Part shown: positions 34,471 to 43,443 of the stretch, piece by piece
Position numbering within the stretch: position 1 is the first letter of the stretch
Layout: every line of letters begins with the position of its first letter
From: Planctomycetaceae bacterium
GTDB lineage: Bacteria; Planctomycetota; Planctomycetia; Gemmatales; Gemmataceae
Reading direction: 5' to 3'
Length of the DNA stretch: 64,000 nt
Assembly (NCBI GenBank): GCA_013823135.1
Contig: PNLP01000001.1
Location: 62,001 to 126,000 of the forward strand
Notes under the pieces: generated by a model
What the model saw: only the letters and a program-made list of their open reading frames with translations
The model's database searches: none
What the model was told of the DNA's origin: nothing
Program-made: the position numbers and the translations under genes

Positions 34471-37400
34471 ATGATTACGTTCCCCAAACTCGTCGCTCGC
34501 AACCTCGCGTATCACTGGCGCGGCAACCTTGCCGTGCTGCTTGGGGTCGCGGTCGGTTCTGCCGTGCTTACCGGAGCGCTTCTGGTTGGCGATTCCCTTC
34601 GCGGCAGCTTGCGTGCCCGCGTCGAGCGGCAACTCGGTGGCATTGACTCGGCGGCGATGTTCCCACGGTTGGTGCGTGCAGACATCGCCGATGGTTTGCC
34701 CGGCGACGTTGCCCCCGTGCTGCTGGTTCCGGGATCGGTGCAGGCGGTCACGGATCAGGGTAACGCCGCTCCCTTCCAGGGTCGCGTGACGATGCTGGGG
34801 GTCGATGCGCGGTTCAAACCGAGTGACCAGAGTTTCGATTGGAGCGGAACTGCGAAACAGGTTTTCCTGTCGGATCGGCTCGCGGGAAAGCTCGGCGTGA
34901 AGGCCGGCGACAACGTACGCATCGGCGTCGAGAAACTGACCGACATCCCCCGCTCGTCGTCGCTGGCGAAGCGTGGTTCGACTGACGTGACGGCCACAGA
35001 GGAGTTCCTCGTTGCGGGGGTGCTTCCGGCAGACTCGCTCGCGAACGACTTCAACCTGACGCCGAACCCGGCCGCACCGCTGAACGTGTTCCTGCCGATT
35101 CGCACGCTCGCCCGGTTGGTTACGGGCAAATCCGATCCCAAGGCAAACGTGCTTCTGGCACGCGGTTCGAGTGCTGACGCCTTGAACGCGGCGTTGAAGC
35201 CGAAGCTCACATCGGAGGATTTCGGGCTGAAAGTGCGAGCCATCGAACGGCGTGAACCGGCCACGGCGAAGCGTTATCTGAGTGTCGAATCGGATCAACT
35301 CGTGATGCCCGACTCCACGGTTACCGGTGTCGAAGCCGCCGCGAGCGATCTTGGGCTGCGGTTCGAGCCCACCGTCATCTACATCGCGGACACGCTCGCC
35401 CACGGCGACAAGGAGATCCCGTACCCCGTCATCGCGGGACTGAACGTGGCCTCGCCGCTGCCGCTAGGGCCGTTCCTTCCCACCGGTGTGTCGGCACTTG
35501 CCGATGACGAAGTAGTGCTCCTCGAATGGACCGGGTCGCAACTCAACAAGCTCCCCGACGGGGCGAAACTGAAGCTGACGTACTTCGATCCTGAGGTTGA
35601 AGGCGACGGCAAGTTGAAACACGCGACGCTCACACTTCGCGGGTACATCCCGCTCGCCGGCCCAGCACGCGACCCGAATCTGACCCCCGAAATCAAGGGC
35701 GTGACCGACCGGCAGACGGAACTTCGCACGCTCGACTTCCCGCCGGTCCTCCCCAACGCCCGGATCAAGGAGCGCGTGCCCGACAAGCCGCCGCACCCGC
35801 GTGGCACGTTCTTCAACTCGCTGAACAAGGCCACGCCGATGGCGTATGTGAACCTCGCCACGGGGAAGAAGCTGTTCGGCAGTCGCTACGGCTCGGTCAC
35901 CTCCGTGCGTGTCGCTTCGCCGCCCGGCAGCCCCGAGACGGATGAGTTTCAGGAGCAACTCCGCGAGCGACTTTTGGCTGCGTTGCCGAAGCATCTCGAT
36001 GCCAAGGCTGCCGGCCTCGCGTTCGACCCGATCCGCGAACGACTCCTCACCGCAAGCAAGGGGGGCACGGACTTCGGTGGGTTGTTCCTCGGCTTCAGTT
36101 GCTTCCTGATCGCGGCAGCGCTGATGCTGGTCGGACTGCTGTTTCGGCTGACGCTCGACCGACGTGCGAAGGAAGTCGGGTTGCTCCTGGCGACGGGGTA
36201 CAGCACGAGGCAAGTACGCCGACTGCTGCTGTTCGAGGGTTTGACGCTAGCCACGCTCGGCGCTGGAATGGGGCTGGCTCTTGGAGTTGCATACAACCAC
36301 ATGCTCCTGGCCGTGTTGCTTGATTTCTGGCCGGATAAGGAAGTGGCGAACGTCCTTCGACCGCACGCCACGGCGCTCAGTTTCGTCCTGGGGTTCGGTC
36401 TCACGCTGGTCATGTCATTTGGTGCGCTCTGGATGAGCCTTCGCGGCCTGGTGAAACTCAGCCCGCCGGCGTTGCTGCGTGGCGAAACGCAGGTTCCGGG
36501 GGTCGTGAACGAGTCGCGGTCGCGGCTACCCAAACTCGTCGTGTTGGGTGCGGTACCACTCGGGATTGTTTGCGTCGTCGCGGGCAAGTTCATCTCGAAC
36601 CCGGACTTCCAGGCGATGACGTTCTTCAGTGGCGGCGGCTTGCTTCTGACGGCGGGGCTCGCGGCGCTGTGGTGGTGGATGAAGCGGGCTCGTCACTCTG
36701 TTGTGAATGGTCGCGGGGCCAGGGCAATCGCACAGCTCGGTTCCCGCAACGCCGCCCGAAACCCCACTCGCAGCTTGCTCACGGCTGCGTTGTTGGCATC
36801 GGCCGCGTTTCTGCTCGTGGCTGTCGAGAGTTTCCGCAGACAACCCGGTGCGGAGTTCGCGGAGAAAGACGGCGGTAGCGGTGGCTTCAACTTGATCGCG
36901 GAAACGGATGTGCCGCTGTACCAGTCGTTCGGCGCTGGCCCCGGTCGCGCCGATCTCGACAAGCAATTGCGGAACCTCTACGCCCCCGCGGATTCGGATC
37001 CGAACAACCCACCCGCCACGCCGCAGTTTGATGAGGCGAAGGCCAAACTCGATTCCGGCATCGAAGACGTTTACGCGCTGCGGTTACGCGATGGTGACGA
37101 TGCCAGTTGCATGAACCTGGCGCAGGCCGCACGACCGCGAGTGCTGGGGGTTCCCGATTCGCTCATCGACCGGGGCGGGTTCAAGTTTTACATGACCGAG
37201 GCGAGCACACCCGAGGAGAAAGCGAACCCGTGGCTACTGCTTCGGAAGCCGATCGTGGGTGGGGCGATCCCAGTGTTTTGCGAGCAGAACACCGCACAGT
37301 GGATGCTCAAGACCGCGGTTGGTGGCGAGATCAAGATGCCGGGCGACGACGGAAACGAACTGACTTTCCGGATCGTCGCCACGTTCGCGGATAGCCCGTT

Positions 37401-37977
37401 CCAGAGCGAACTAGTGATGTCCGACGATTCGTTCGCGCGGGCATTTCCGAAGTCGGGCGGTTACCGCGTGTTCCTCATCCGCACTTCGGTGGGGCACGAA
37501 GCGGACGTCGCTTGGATCCTGGCGACGGCTTACCGCACGCAAGGGTTTATCGCCACGACTGCACGTGAGAAGGTCGCCATGTATCAGGCCGTGATCGGGG
37601 CGTACCTTTCCACGTTCCAACTGCTTGGCGGGCTGGGGTTGCTACTTGGCGTGATGGGGCTCGCCATCGTCGTGCTTCGCGGCGTGTGGGAACGTGTCGG
37701 GGAACTGGCGTTGCTCCGTGCCGTCGGCTACCGCACGCGGCAACTCCAATTCCTCGTGCTGGCGGAGAACGCGCTTCTGCTGGTGGTAGGTCTCGCAATC
37801 GGAATCGTGGCGGCGCTCATCTCGGTCGCACCCCATGTGGTTGCCGGGGCGGATGTGCCCTGGGCGCGACTCGCGGCGATTCTCGGGCTTGTCTTCCTTG
37901 TCGGGTTGGGTGTGGCATTCGGCGCGACAGCGGGTATCCTGCGGGTTCCCGTCATTCCCGCCCTCCGCCGCGAGTAA
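34471..37977 (+). CDS. Large FtsX/MacB-type ABC permease
   Basis: This 1168-aa inner-membrane protein starts MITFPKLVARNLAYHWRGNL with a first membrane helix. A long periplasmic domain follows (about 50-540), then an FtsX helix bundle at about 545-680 (GLFLGFSCFLIAAALMLVGL, EVGLLLATGYSTRQVRRLLL). A second single helix, a second periplasmic domain (about 770-1030) and a final FtsX bundle (LLGGLGLLLGVMGLAIVVLR, ELALLRAVGYRTRQLQFLVL) complete it. The duplicated layout fits one permease acting alone with its ATPase. Possible roles are lipoprotein or peptide export or envelope remodelling. The next gene starts 6 bp after the stop. Confidence 0.87.
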   Translation: MITFPKLVARNLAYHWRGNLAVLLGVAVGSAVLTGALLVGDSLRGSLRARVERQLGGIDSAAMFPRLVRADIADGLPGDVAPVLLVPGSVQAVTDQGNAAPFQGRVTMLGVDARFKPSDQSFDWSGTAKQVFLSDRLAGKLGVKAGDNVRIGVEKLTDIPRSSSLAKRGSTDVTATEEFLVAGVLPADSLANDFNLTPNPAAPLNVFLPIRTLARLVTGKSDPKANVLLARGSSADALNAALKPKLTSEDFGLKVRAIERREPATAKRYLSVESDQLVMPDSTVTGVEAAASDLGLRFEPTVIYIADTLAHGDKEIPYPVIAGLNVASPLPLGPFLPTGVSALADDEVVLLEWTGSQLNKLPDGAKLKLTYFDPEVEGDGKLKHATLTLRGYIPLAGPARDPNLTPEIKGVTDRQTELRTLDFPPVLPNARIKERVPDKPPHPRGTFFNSLNKATPMAYVNLATGKKLFGSRYGSVTSVRVASPPGSPETDEFQEQLRERLLAALPKHLDAKAAGLAFDPIRERLLTASKGGTDFGGLFLGFSCFLIAAALMLVGLLFRLTLDRRAKEVGLLLATGYSTRQVRRLLLFEGLTLATLGAGMGLALGVAYNHMLLAVLLDFWPDKEVANVLRPHATALSFVLGFGLTLVMSFGALWMSLRGLVKLSPPALLRGETQVPGVVNESRSRLPKLVVLGAVPLGIVCVVAGKFISNPDFQAMTFFSGGGLLLTAGLAALWWWMKRARHSVVNGRGARAIAQLGSRNAARNPTRSLLTAALLASAAFLLVAVESFRRQPGAEFAEKDGGSGGFNLIAETDVPLYQSFGAGPGRADLDKQLRNLYAPADSDPNNPPATPQFDEAKAKLDSGIEDVYALRLRDGDDASCMNLAQAARPRVLGVPDSLIDRGGFKFYMTEASTPEEKANPWLLLRKPIVGGAIPVFCEQNTAQWMLKTAVGGEIKMPGDDGNELTFRIVATFADSPFQSELVMSDDSFARAFPKSGGYRVFLIRTSVGHEADVAWILATAYRTQGFIATTAREKVAMYQAVIGAYLSTFQLLGGLGLLLGVMGLAIVVLRGVWERVGELALLRAVGYRTRQLQFLVLAENALLLVVGLAIGIVAALISVAPHVVAGADVPWARLAAILGLVFLVGLGVAFGATAGILRVPVIPALRRE

Positions 37978-37983
37978 CTCGCC

Positions 37984-38889
37984 ATGCTCAAACTCGGCAT
38001 CCTCGACTTCGACACTTCGCACTGCGTAGAGTTCACGAAACGGCTCAACCAGATCGAGGGTACACCCAAGGAACAGCTCGTGGAGGGTGCCCAGATTGTG
38101 ATCGGCTGCCCCGGCGAATCCAAGCTCTCGGGTGAACGGATCGAGGGCTTCACCGCACAGATGAAGCGGTTCGGCGTACTGCTGGTTGAGAAGCCCGCCG
38201 ACATGATCGGCAAGGTCGATGGGATGCTCATCGAGGCGGTCGATGGCACCGTGCATTTCGAGCGTGCCAGGCCGTTTCTCGAAGCCGGCATCCCGTGCTT
38301 CATCGACAAACCATTCACCTGCTCGGTAGCCGACGCGAAGAGAATCTACGAACTGTCCGAGAAGAAGAAGGCTCCCGTCTTCTCGTCGTCGTCGCTGCGC
38401 TACGCCCCGGAAGTTGTGGAGTTCGCCGCGGACGCCAAGCCCGGAAAGCTCGTGGGGTGTGCGGTGTACGGGCCCGCTCCGCTGTCGCCGATCCCGGAAC
38501 GGAACGCGGGGTTGTACCACTACGGCATCCACCCGGTGGAAGTGCTGTACACGCTGATGGGGCCGGGGTGTAAGCGGGTGAGTAACGTGAGCGATAAGGG
38601 TGTCGATGTCGTTACGGGTCACTGGAAAGACGGCCGCGTCGCAAGCCTTCGCGGGATTCGCCAGGGACAAAGCGGTTATGGCTTCACAGCATTTTCCGAG
38701 AAGGGAATCAAGACCTCCCCTGTGGGCACGGCGTTCATCTATCGCGAATTGCTGAAGAAGGTGGTCGAGTTCTTCAAGACGGGGAAACCCCCTGTTGAAC
38801 CCGCGACAACGCTGGAAATCATGGCGTTCATTGAAGCCGCCAATAAGAGCGGTGCGAACCACGGGGCAGGGGAGACGGTTCAGATGTGA
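37984..38889 (+). CDS. Gfo/Idh/MocA-type oxidoreductase (cytosolic)
   Basis: This 301-aa protein of the NAD(P)-dependent sugar dehydrogenase superfamily starts MLKLGILDFDTSHCVEFTKR. The nucleotide motif is atypical (no clear GxGxxG). The catalytic block is FIDKPFTCSVADAKRI, in which DKP replaces the usual EKP and keeps the lysine. SSSSLRYAPEV follows and the C-terminal sheet has HYGIHPVEVLYTLMGPGC. It lacks a signal peptide. It follows the ABC permease by 6 bp and precedes a secreted relative. The substrate is unknown. Confidence 0.8.
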   Translation: MLKLGILDFDTSHCVEFTKRLNQIEGTPKEQLVEGAQIVIGCPGESKLSGERIEGFTAQMKRFGVLLVEKPADMIGKVDGMLIEAVDGTVHFERARPFLEAGIPCFIDKPFTCSVADAKRIYELSEKKKAPVFSSSSLRYAPEVVEFAADAKPGKLVGCAVYGPAPLSPIPERNAGLYHYGIHPVEVLYTLMGPGCKRVSNVSDKGVDVVTGHWKDGRVASLRGIRQGQSGYGFTAFSEKGIKTSPVGTAFIYRELLKKVVEFFKTGKPPVEPATTLEIMAFIEAANKSGANHGAGETVQM

Positions 38890-39169
38890 GGGAATTTGAT
38901 TCCGGGTGAGATACCCACCCCTCTCCGGAACCATCCGCACTTGTCCGGAAGAAAGTTCATGAGAACAATTTCAGACTCCGCAGTACCTCAGGATGTGACT
39001 CACCAGCAGTGAATTGTGTCGTCGCATTCTGGCCCCGAGACGGAGTTCATCTCCGAGTCCATGTCCGAATCCTGCGAGACATGAACAGAAGAGGGCATGA
39101 TTCACGCAATTGATCCTCGCTCACAATTGCCCGCCTGCCTTGCACTTCCACACGAAAGGTTCCGTCATC

Positions 39170-40237
39170 ATGATTCGAATCGTGAGTTTTCTCGTTATGT
39201 TGTCGGCGGTGTTGCTCCATCCCGGAACCCCGCGAGCGGCCGAAGGTCCACGACCCATCAACGCGGAGGTGAAGACCATCAAGGTCGGCGTGATCGGTCT
39301 GGATAACTACCAGGCGGTTGCATTCACCGAGTTGTTCCACAACCCGAAAGCCGCCGAGCACCTGTCTGGTCTCAAGGTGGTGGCTGCGTTCCCTGCAGGT
39401 AGTCCCGATATCGAGGAGAGCGTTCGCGAACTTCCGAAGTGGATTGAGGGGATCAAGAAACTCGGCGTCGAGATTGTGAAATCCCCCGAGGATGTGCTGA
39501 AGCAGGTTGATGCGGTTCTGGTGATGAGCGTGGATGGTCGCGCGCATTTGGAGCAACTCAAGGCCGTGCTGAAAGCCGGCAAGCCCGTGTATGTGGGTCG
39601 GCCCCTCGCGGCGTCACTCGCGGATGCGGTCGAGATATTCCGGCTCGCGAAGGAGCACAAGACACCAATCTTCTCGTGCTCGCAGCACCGCTTCAGCCCT
39701 GGCTTTATCGGGATGCGCAACCACCCCGATGTCGGCGAAGTGCTGGGCTGCGATGTCTACGGTGGTTGCCCGCGCGAGCCTCACCACCCGGACCTGTTCT
39801 GGCACGCGGTTCACGGTGTCGAGACGCTCTATACGATCATGGGGCCGGGTTGCGTGTCTGTATCGCGGACCTCGACCGATACGGCAGACGTGGTTACGGG
39901 CGTGTGGAAGGACGGTCGCGTCGGCACGTACCGCGGCATCCGGAAGGGTGCACCGAAGTACAGCGCCACGGTGTTCGGAAGTAAAGGCGTTTCCACTGCC
40001 GGGGTCTACGGTCACGGCGTTCCCGTGAAGGGGGTGGTGCCGACAAACGACAAGTACATGGGCTACGAAGCCACCGCCATCGAGATCGTGAAGTTCTTCA
40101 AGACGGGTACGCCGCCGGTCAGTGCCGAGGAGACGATCGAATTGTTCGCGTTTATGGAGGCCGCAGAGGAGAGCAAACGGCAGAATGGCGCGGTCGTGAA
40201 ACTCGAAACGGTTCTCACGAAGGCTCAGAAGAAGTAG
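39170..40237 (+). CDS. Secreted Gfo/Idh/MocA-like protein with altered catalytic lysine
   Basis: This 355-aa protein has a signal peptide (MIRIVSFLVMLSAVLLHPGT, cleaved after RAA or nearby). Its fold is shared with the preceding gene: VKTIKVGVIGLDNYQAVAFT at the mature start and HAVHGVETLYTIMGPGC late on. The conserved E/D-K-P block reads VYVGRPLAAS, so the usual lysine is arginine, which suggests weak or no dehydrogenase activity. AAAGG lies before the ATG. Many secreted relatives exist in planctomycetes. A stem-loop follows 12 bp after the stop. Confidence 0.82.
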   Translation: MIRIVSFLVMLSAVLLHPGTPRAAEGPRPINAEVKTIKVGVIGLDNYQAVAFTELFHNPKAAEHLSGLKVVAAFPAGSPDIEESVRELPKWIEGIKKLGVEIVKSPEDVLKQVDAVLVMSVDGRAHLEQLKAVLKAGKPVYVGRPLAASLADAVEIFRLAKEHKTPIFSCSQHRFSPGFIGMRNHPDVGEVLGCDVYGGCPREPHHPDLFWHAVHGVETLYTIMGPGCVSVSRTSTDTADVVTGVWKDGRVGTYRGIRKGAPKYSATVFGSKGVSTAGVYGHGVPVKGVVPTNDKYMGYEATAIEIVKFFKTGTPPVSAEETIELFAFMEAAEESKRQNGAVVKLETVLTKAQKK

Positions 40238-40249
40238 TAGTAAAAATAG

Positions 40250-40277
40250 CGGCGACGGAAGTTATGCTCCGTCGCCG
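40250..40277. terminator. Terminator shared by the gcv operon and a convergent gene
   Basis: A 10-bp perfect stem (40250-40259 with 40268-40277) closes on an eight-base loop. On the minus strand it is followed by CTATTTTT, so it is a good intrinsic terminator for gcvPA. On the plus strand it lies 12 bp after the Gfo stop. Confidence 0.8.
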
Positions 40278-40284
40278 ACCACTG

Positions 40285-41634
40285 TCACAAACACGCACTC
40301 AGAGCGGTTGCCAGGCCGTCGATTTCCGTCTTGGTGCGTTGTTCGGTCACTGCGACCGAGAGGCAGTCGGCCAGTCCCGGATACCAACGGCCAAGCGGAA
40401 GTCCGGCGTGGTAGCCCATTGTCCGCAGAGTTGCGAGTAACGCCGGAACGTTGCCTGGAACCTTCAGAGTGAATTCCTTCGCGAACGCTGTCTTGAATCG
40501 CAACGACACGCCGGGAATCTTCTCCAGAACCTCTGCCGCGTAGTGAGCCTTTCGGATGCAGAGTTCGGCCGTCTCACGCAATCCCGCTGGTCCGAGCGCG
40601 GTGAGGAACACTGCCGAACGCAACGCGAGAAGTCCCTGGTTTGTGCAGATGTTGCTCGTTGCCTTTTCGCGGCGAATGTGCTGCTCGCGAGTCTGGAGCG
40701 TCAGCACCCAGCAGCGCTTGCCGTTGCGGTCGGTCGTCTGCCCGACGAGCCGGCCCGGAATCTTGCGAACGTAATCGCTATCACCGCGGCAAGCCAGGAT
40801 GCCCAGATACGGCCCGCCAAAGCCAAGGGGAACGCCGAGCCCTTGACCCTCGGCAACGGCGATGTCGGCACCGTAGTCGCCAGGCCGCTTCAGGACACCC
40901 GCAAGAATCGGATCGAAACTGGCGATGAACACCGCACCGACTTTCTTCGTGGCCTCGCCAATCGCCTGCATTTCTTCGAGGTGACCGAAGAAGTTGGGCG
41001 ACTGAGCGATCACGGCAACCGTCGAATCGTTGACCGCGGCCTTCACATCGTCCGGGTTCAGGAAGCCGTCGGGCGTGGGGAGTGTGCGAACCTTGCAGTT
41101 CAGGTTTGCGGCGAAGGTCGAGAGCGTCAGCCGATACTCGGGGTGAACGCTTTCCGCGATGAGCACTTCCCCGGTGCGGCCGGTGATTCCGAGCGCCATC
41201 AGCACCGCTTCCGCCACGGCCGAGCCGCCTTCGTAGAGGCTCGCGTTGGCAACTTCCAGCCCGGTGAGTTGGCACATCAGCGTCTGGAACTCGAACACCG
41301 CCTGGAGTGTTCCCTGGCTGGCTTCCGCCTGATACGGGGTGTACGCGGTGTAGAACTCACTGCGCCCCGCTATGGCATCGACCACGCTTGGGATGAAGTG
41401 GTCGTAAGCTCCGCCACCCAGGAAGCAGACCGCATCGGATGCTGCCTGATTCTTCTTCGCGAGCCGAGTGATGTGGCTTTGCAATTCCATCTCGCCCAGC
41501 GCTGGCGGAATGGCGAGTGGCCGATCGAGACGGAGCGCCGCGGGGATGTTTGCGAACAAGTCATCGACCGACGCAACACCGACCTTCGCCAGCATTGCCG
41601 CACGTTCATCGGCAGTATTCGGGACGTAAGACAC
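40285..41634 (-). CDS. gcvPA: Glycine dehydrogenase (decarboxylating) subunit 1
   Basis: This is the first subunit of the split P-protein of the glycine cleavage system, which decarboxylates glycine with pyridoxal phosphate and passes aminomethyl to GcvH. The 449-aa protein starts at a GTG (VSYVPNTADERAAMLAKVGV), five bases after GGAGAGG. It has FLGGGAYDHFIPSVVDAIAG, FYTAYTPYQAEASQGTLQAV, NASLYEGGSAVAEAVLMALG and QTREQHIRREKATSNICTNQ. The PLP lysine lies in the second subunit (GcvPB), which is not in this window. It is the last gene of the gcvT-gcvH-gcvPA cluster and is followed by a terminator. Confidence 0.93.
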   Translation of the reverse strand: MSYVPNTADERAAMLAKVGVASVDDLFANIPAALRLDRPLAIPPALGEMELQSHITRLAKKNQAASDAVCFLGGGAYDHFIPSVVDAIAGRSEFYTAYTPYQAEASQGTLQAVFEFQTLMCQLTGLEVANASLYEGGSAVAEAVLMALGITGRTGEVLIAESVHPEYRLTLSTFAANLNCKVRTLPTPDGFLNPDDVKAAVNDSTVAVIAQSPNFFGHLEEMQAIGEATKKVGAVFIASFDPILAGVLKRPGDYGADIAVAEGQGLGVPLGFGGPYLGILACRGDSDYVRKIPGRLVGQTTDRNGKRCWVLTLQTREQHIRREKATSNICTNQGLLALRSAVFLTALGPAGLRETAELCIRKAHYAAEVLEKIPGVSLRFKTAFAKEFTLKVPGNVPALLATLRTMGYHAGLPLGRWYPGLADCLSVAVTEQRTKTEIDGLATALSACL

Positions 41635-41650
41635 GGTCACCTCTCCTTGA

Positions 41651-41728
41651 AAATCCGAAATTCGAAGCACAAAATCCGAAGGAAGCACCCCCGATACTGT
41701 TTCGGGTCGTGCTTCGGATGTCGGATTT
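41651..41728. repeat. Degenerate inverted repeat (AAATCCGAA type) between gcvH and gcvPA
   Basis: Arms 41651-41670 and 41709-41728 match as reverse complements with two mismatches, and a further partial copy lies at 41672-41688. The AAATCCGAAATTCGAA phrase resembles a dispersed repeat that I recall from planctomycete and deltaproteobacterial intergenic regions, where it is often mistranslated as RISDF-like peptides. It fills most of the 106-bp gap inside the operon. Confidence 0.55.
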
Positions 41729-41740
41729 CCGCAAGCGTGT

Positions 41741-42154
41741 TTAGTGGCCTTCCGACGCCAGTTGGGCATCGTACTGAGCGGCGGTCAACAGGTGATCCAG
41801 AGTCGCACCGGGTGCGAGCTTGATCTTCACCATCCAGCCTTTGCCGAATGGGTCGTCGTTGACGAGGCTCAGGTCTGGTGCTCGCTTCTTTGCCTTGTCT
41901 TCAAGGAGTAACTCGTTCCGCTCCACCACGGTGCCGGCCACGGGTGAGTTGAGGTCCGACGTGGACTTCACCGACTCGATGATGCCGAACGCCTTCCCGG
42001 CCGCGACAGCCTTCCCAACTGCGGGAAGTTCCAGGAACGTTGGTTCGGTGAGTTGCTCGATCGCGAACGCCGTGACTCCAACGGTAACGACGTCGCCTTC
42101 GAGTTTGGCCCACTCGTGACTCGGGCTGTAACGCAGATCAGCAGGGTTGCTCAT
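41741..42154 (-). CDS. gcvH: Glycine cleavage system H protein
   Basis: This is the lipoyl carrier that shuttles the aminomethyl group between the P and T proteins. The 137-aa protein starts MSNPADLRYSPSHEWAKLEG and carries the lipoylation site ESVKSTSDLNSPV with Lys63, followed by AGTVVERNELL and the typical DPFGKGWMVKI end. GGAGATTCC lies before the ATG. It sits between gcvT (54 bp upstream) and gcvPA on the same strand. Confidence 0.95.
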   Translation of the reverse strand: MSNPADLRYSPSHEWAKLEGDVVTVGVTAFAIEQLTEPTFLELPAVGKAVAAGKAFGIIESVKSTSDLNSPVAGTVVERNELLLEDKAKKRAPDLSLVNDDPFGKGWMVKIKLAPGATLDHLLTAAQYDAQLASEGH

Positions 42155-42207
42155 GGAATCTCCAAGGAAAATCGAACCCAGGATGGGAATCCGTGGGCAT
42201 TGCGAAC

Positions 42208-43284
42208 TTACTTTGTGCGTTTGTAGAACGGGAGCGGGATCACAGTCGCGTGCAGCGTTGAGCCGCGAACATCGACATCGAGTGGCGTGCCGACCGATGC
42301 CAGTTCCGGACGGACGTAGGCCATGGCCAGCGACTTGTCGAGCCACGGGCAGAAGCTGCCGCTGGTGATCGAGCCGGCGGGTTTACCGTCTGCGTCGAGG
42401 AGTGGCGAGCCCTCACGGGCGGCCCGCTTTCCTTCGATCTCCAGTCCGACGCGAACGGGTTTCGTGGGGTCGCTCGCTGCGAGTGCGGCACGCCCGATGA
42501 ACTCACCCTTGTCGAGTTTCACGGCCCACCCGAGCCCAGCCTGAATGGGGTTCACGTCCTCATTCAGTTCGTGCCCGTACAGCGGCATGGCAGCTTCGAG
42601 TCGCAACGTGTCGCGTGAGCCAAGACCGCAGGGCACTGCACCGCGAGTAACAAATTCGCTCCACAGCGACAGGGCCAACTCGTTCGAAACGATCACTTCA
42701 AAGCCATCCTCGCCGGTGTAACCCGTGCGGCTCACGACGCACGGTTGACGACAATACAGCGTCGGCGTTGCGTAGTAATACTTGAGCTTCGACACATCAT
42801 TGTCGAAAAGGCCGGCGACCAGTTCGACCGACTTCGGTCCCTGCACTGCGATCATCGCTGTGCGGTCGGTCTGATCGACCATCTCGATGTTCTTGCCGAC
42901 ACGGTGCTGCTCGAACCATGCCAGGATCTTCGGGCGATTCGAGGCGTTCACCACCACGGAGTAACCGTAGGGCCAGCGGTAAACGAGGATGTCGTCGAGG
43001 ATGCCGCCTCTTTCGTTGCAGACCAGGCCGTAACGGACCTGATCGTTCTTCATCGTCGCGACGGAGTTGGTGAACACCCCTTCGAGGAAGCTCAGAGCGT
43101 CCGGGCCACCAATGCTAACCCGGGCCATGTGCGAGATATCGAACAGCCCCGCGGCGGACCGCACGGCCTTGTGTTCCGCTGTGATGCCTGCGTACTGCAC
43201 CGGCATGTCCCAGCCGCCGAAAGGCACCATCCGTGCCTTGTGATCGACGTGCCATTGATACAGCGGGGTGCGAAGGTTCGACAT
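42208..43284 (-). CDS. gcvT: Glycine cleavage system T protein (aminomethyltransferase)
   Basis: This enzyme releases ammonia from aminomethyl-GcvH and forms methylene-tetrahydrofolate. The 358-aa protein starts MSNLRTPLYQWHVDHKARMV and contains FGGWDMPVQYAGITAEHKAV, the active-site block GLFDISHMARV, RTGYTGEDGFEVIV and RLEAAMPLYGHELNEDVNPI. The ATG at 43284 is chosen by homology; a hairpin (43309-43316 with 43330-43337) lies in the leader and the Shine-Dalgarno site is weak. It is the first gene of the gcvT-gcvH-gcvPA cluster. Confidence 0.95.
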   Translation of the reverse strand: MSNLRTPLYQWHVDHKARMVPFGGWDMPVQYAGITAEHKAVRSAAGLFDISHMARVSIGGPDALSFLEGVFTNSVATMKNDQVRYGLVCNERGGILDDILVYRWPYGYSVVVNASNRPKILAWFEQHRVGKNIEMVDQTDRTAMIAVQGPKSVELVAGLFDNDVSKLKYYYATPTLYCRQPCVVSRTGYTGEDGFEVIVSNELALSLWSEFVTRGAVPCGLGSRDTLRLEAAMPLYGHELNEDVNPIQAGLGWAVKLDKGEFIGRAALAASDPTKPVRVGLEIEGKRAAREGSPLLDADGKPAGSITSGSFCPWLDKSLAMAYVRPELASVGTPLDVDVRGSTLHATVIPLPFYKRTK

Positions 43285-43443
43285 GTTGAGCACCGCAATG
43301 AACGCACGGAGGGCGGCCCCGACGTGGAACCGCCCTCTTGGCTTATCGTAGTTCCCCACCCGGCGATTTCCAACTGTCCTGCCGCAACCACCCGGATGGA
43401 GTTGGCCACTCGCTTTATGGTATGGGAAGGCCGGTCGCGCGAA

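Noticed and set aside
43285..43443. Glycine riboswitch before gcvT
   Set aside because: The leader has only one 8-bp hairpin and no recognisable glycine-aptamer core.
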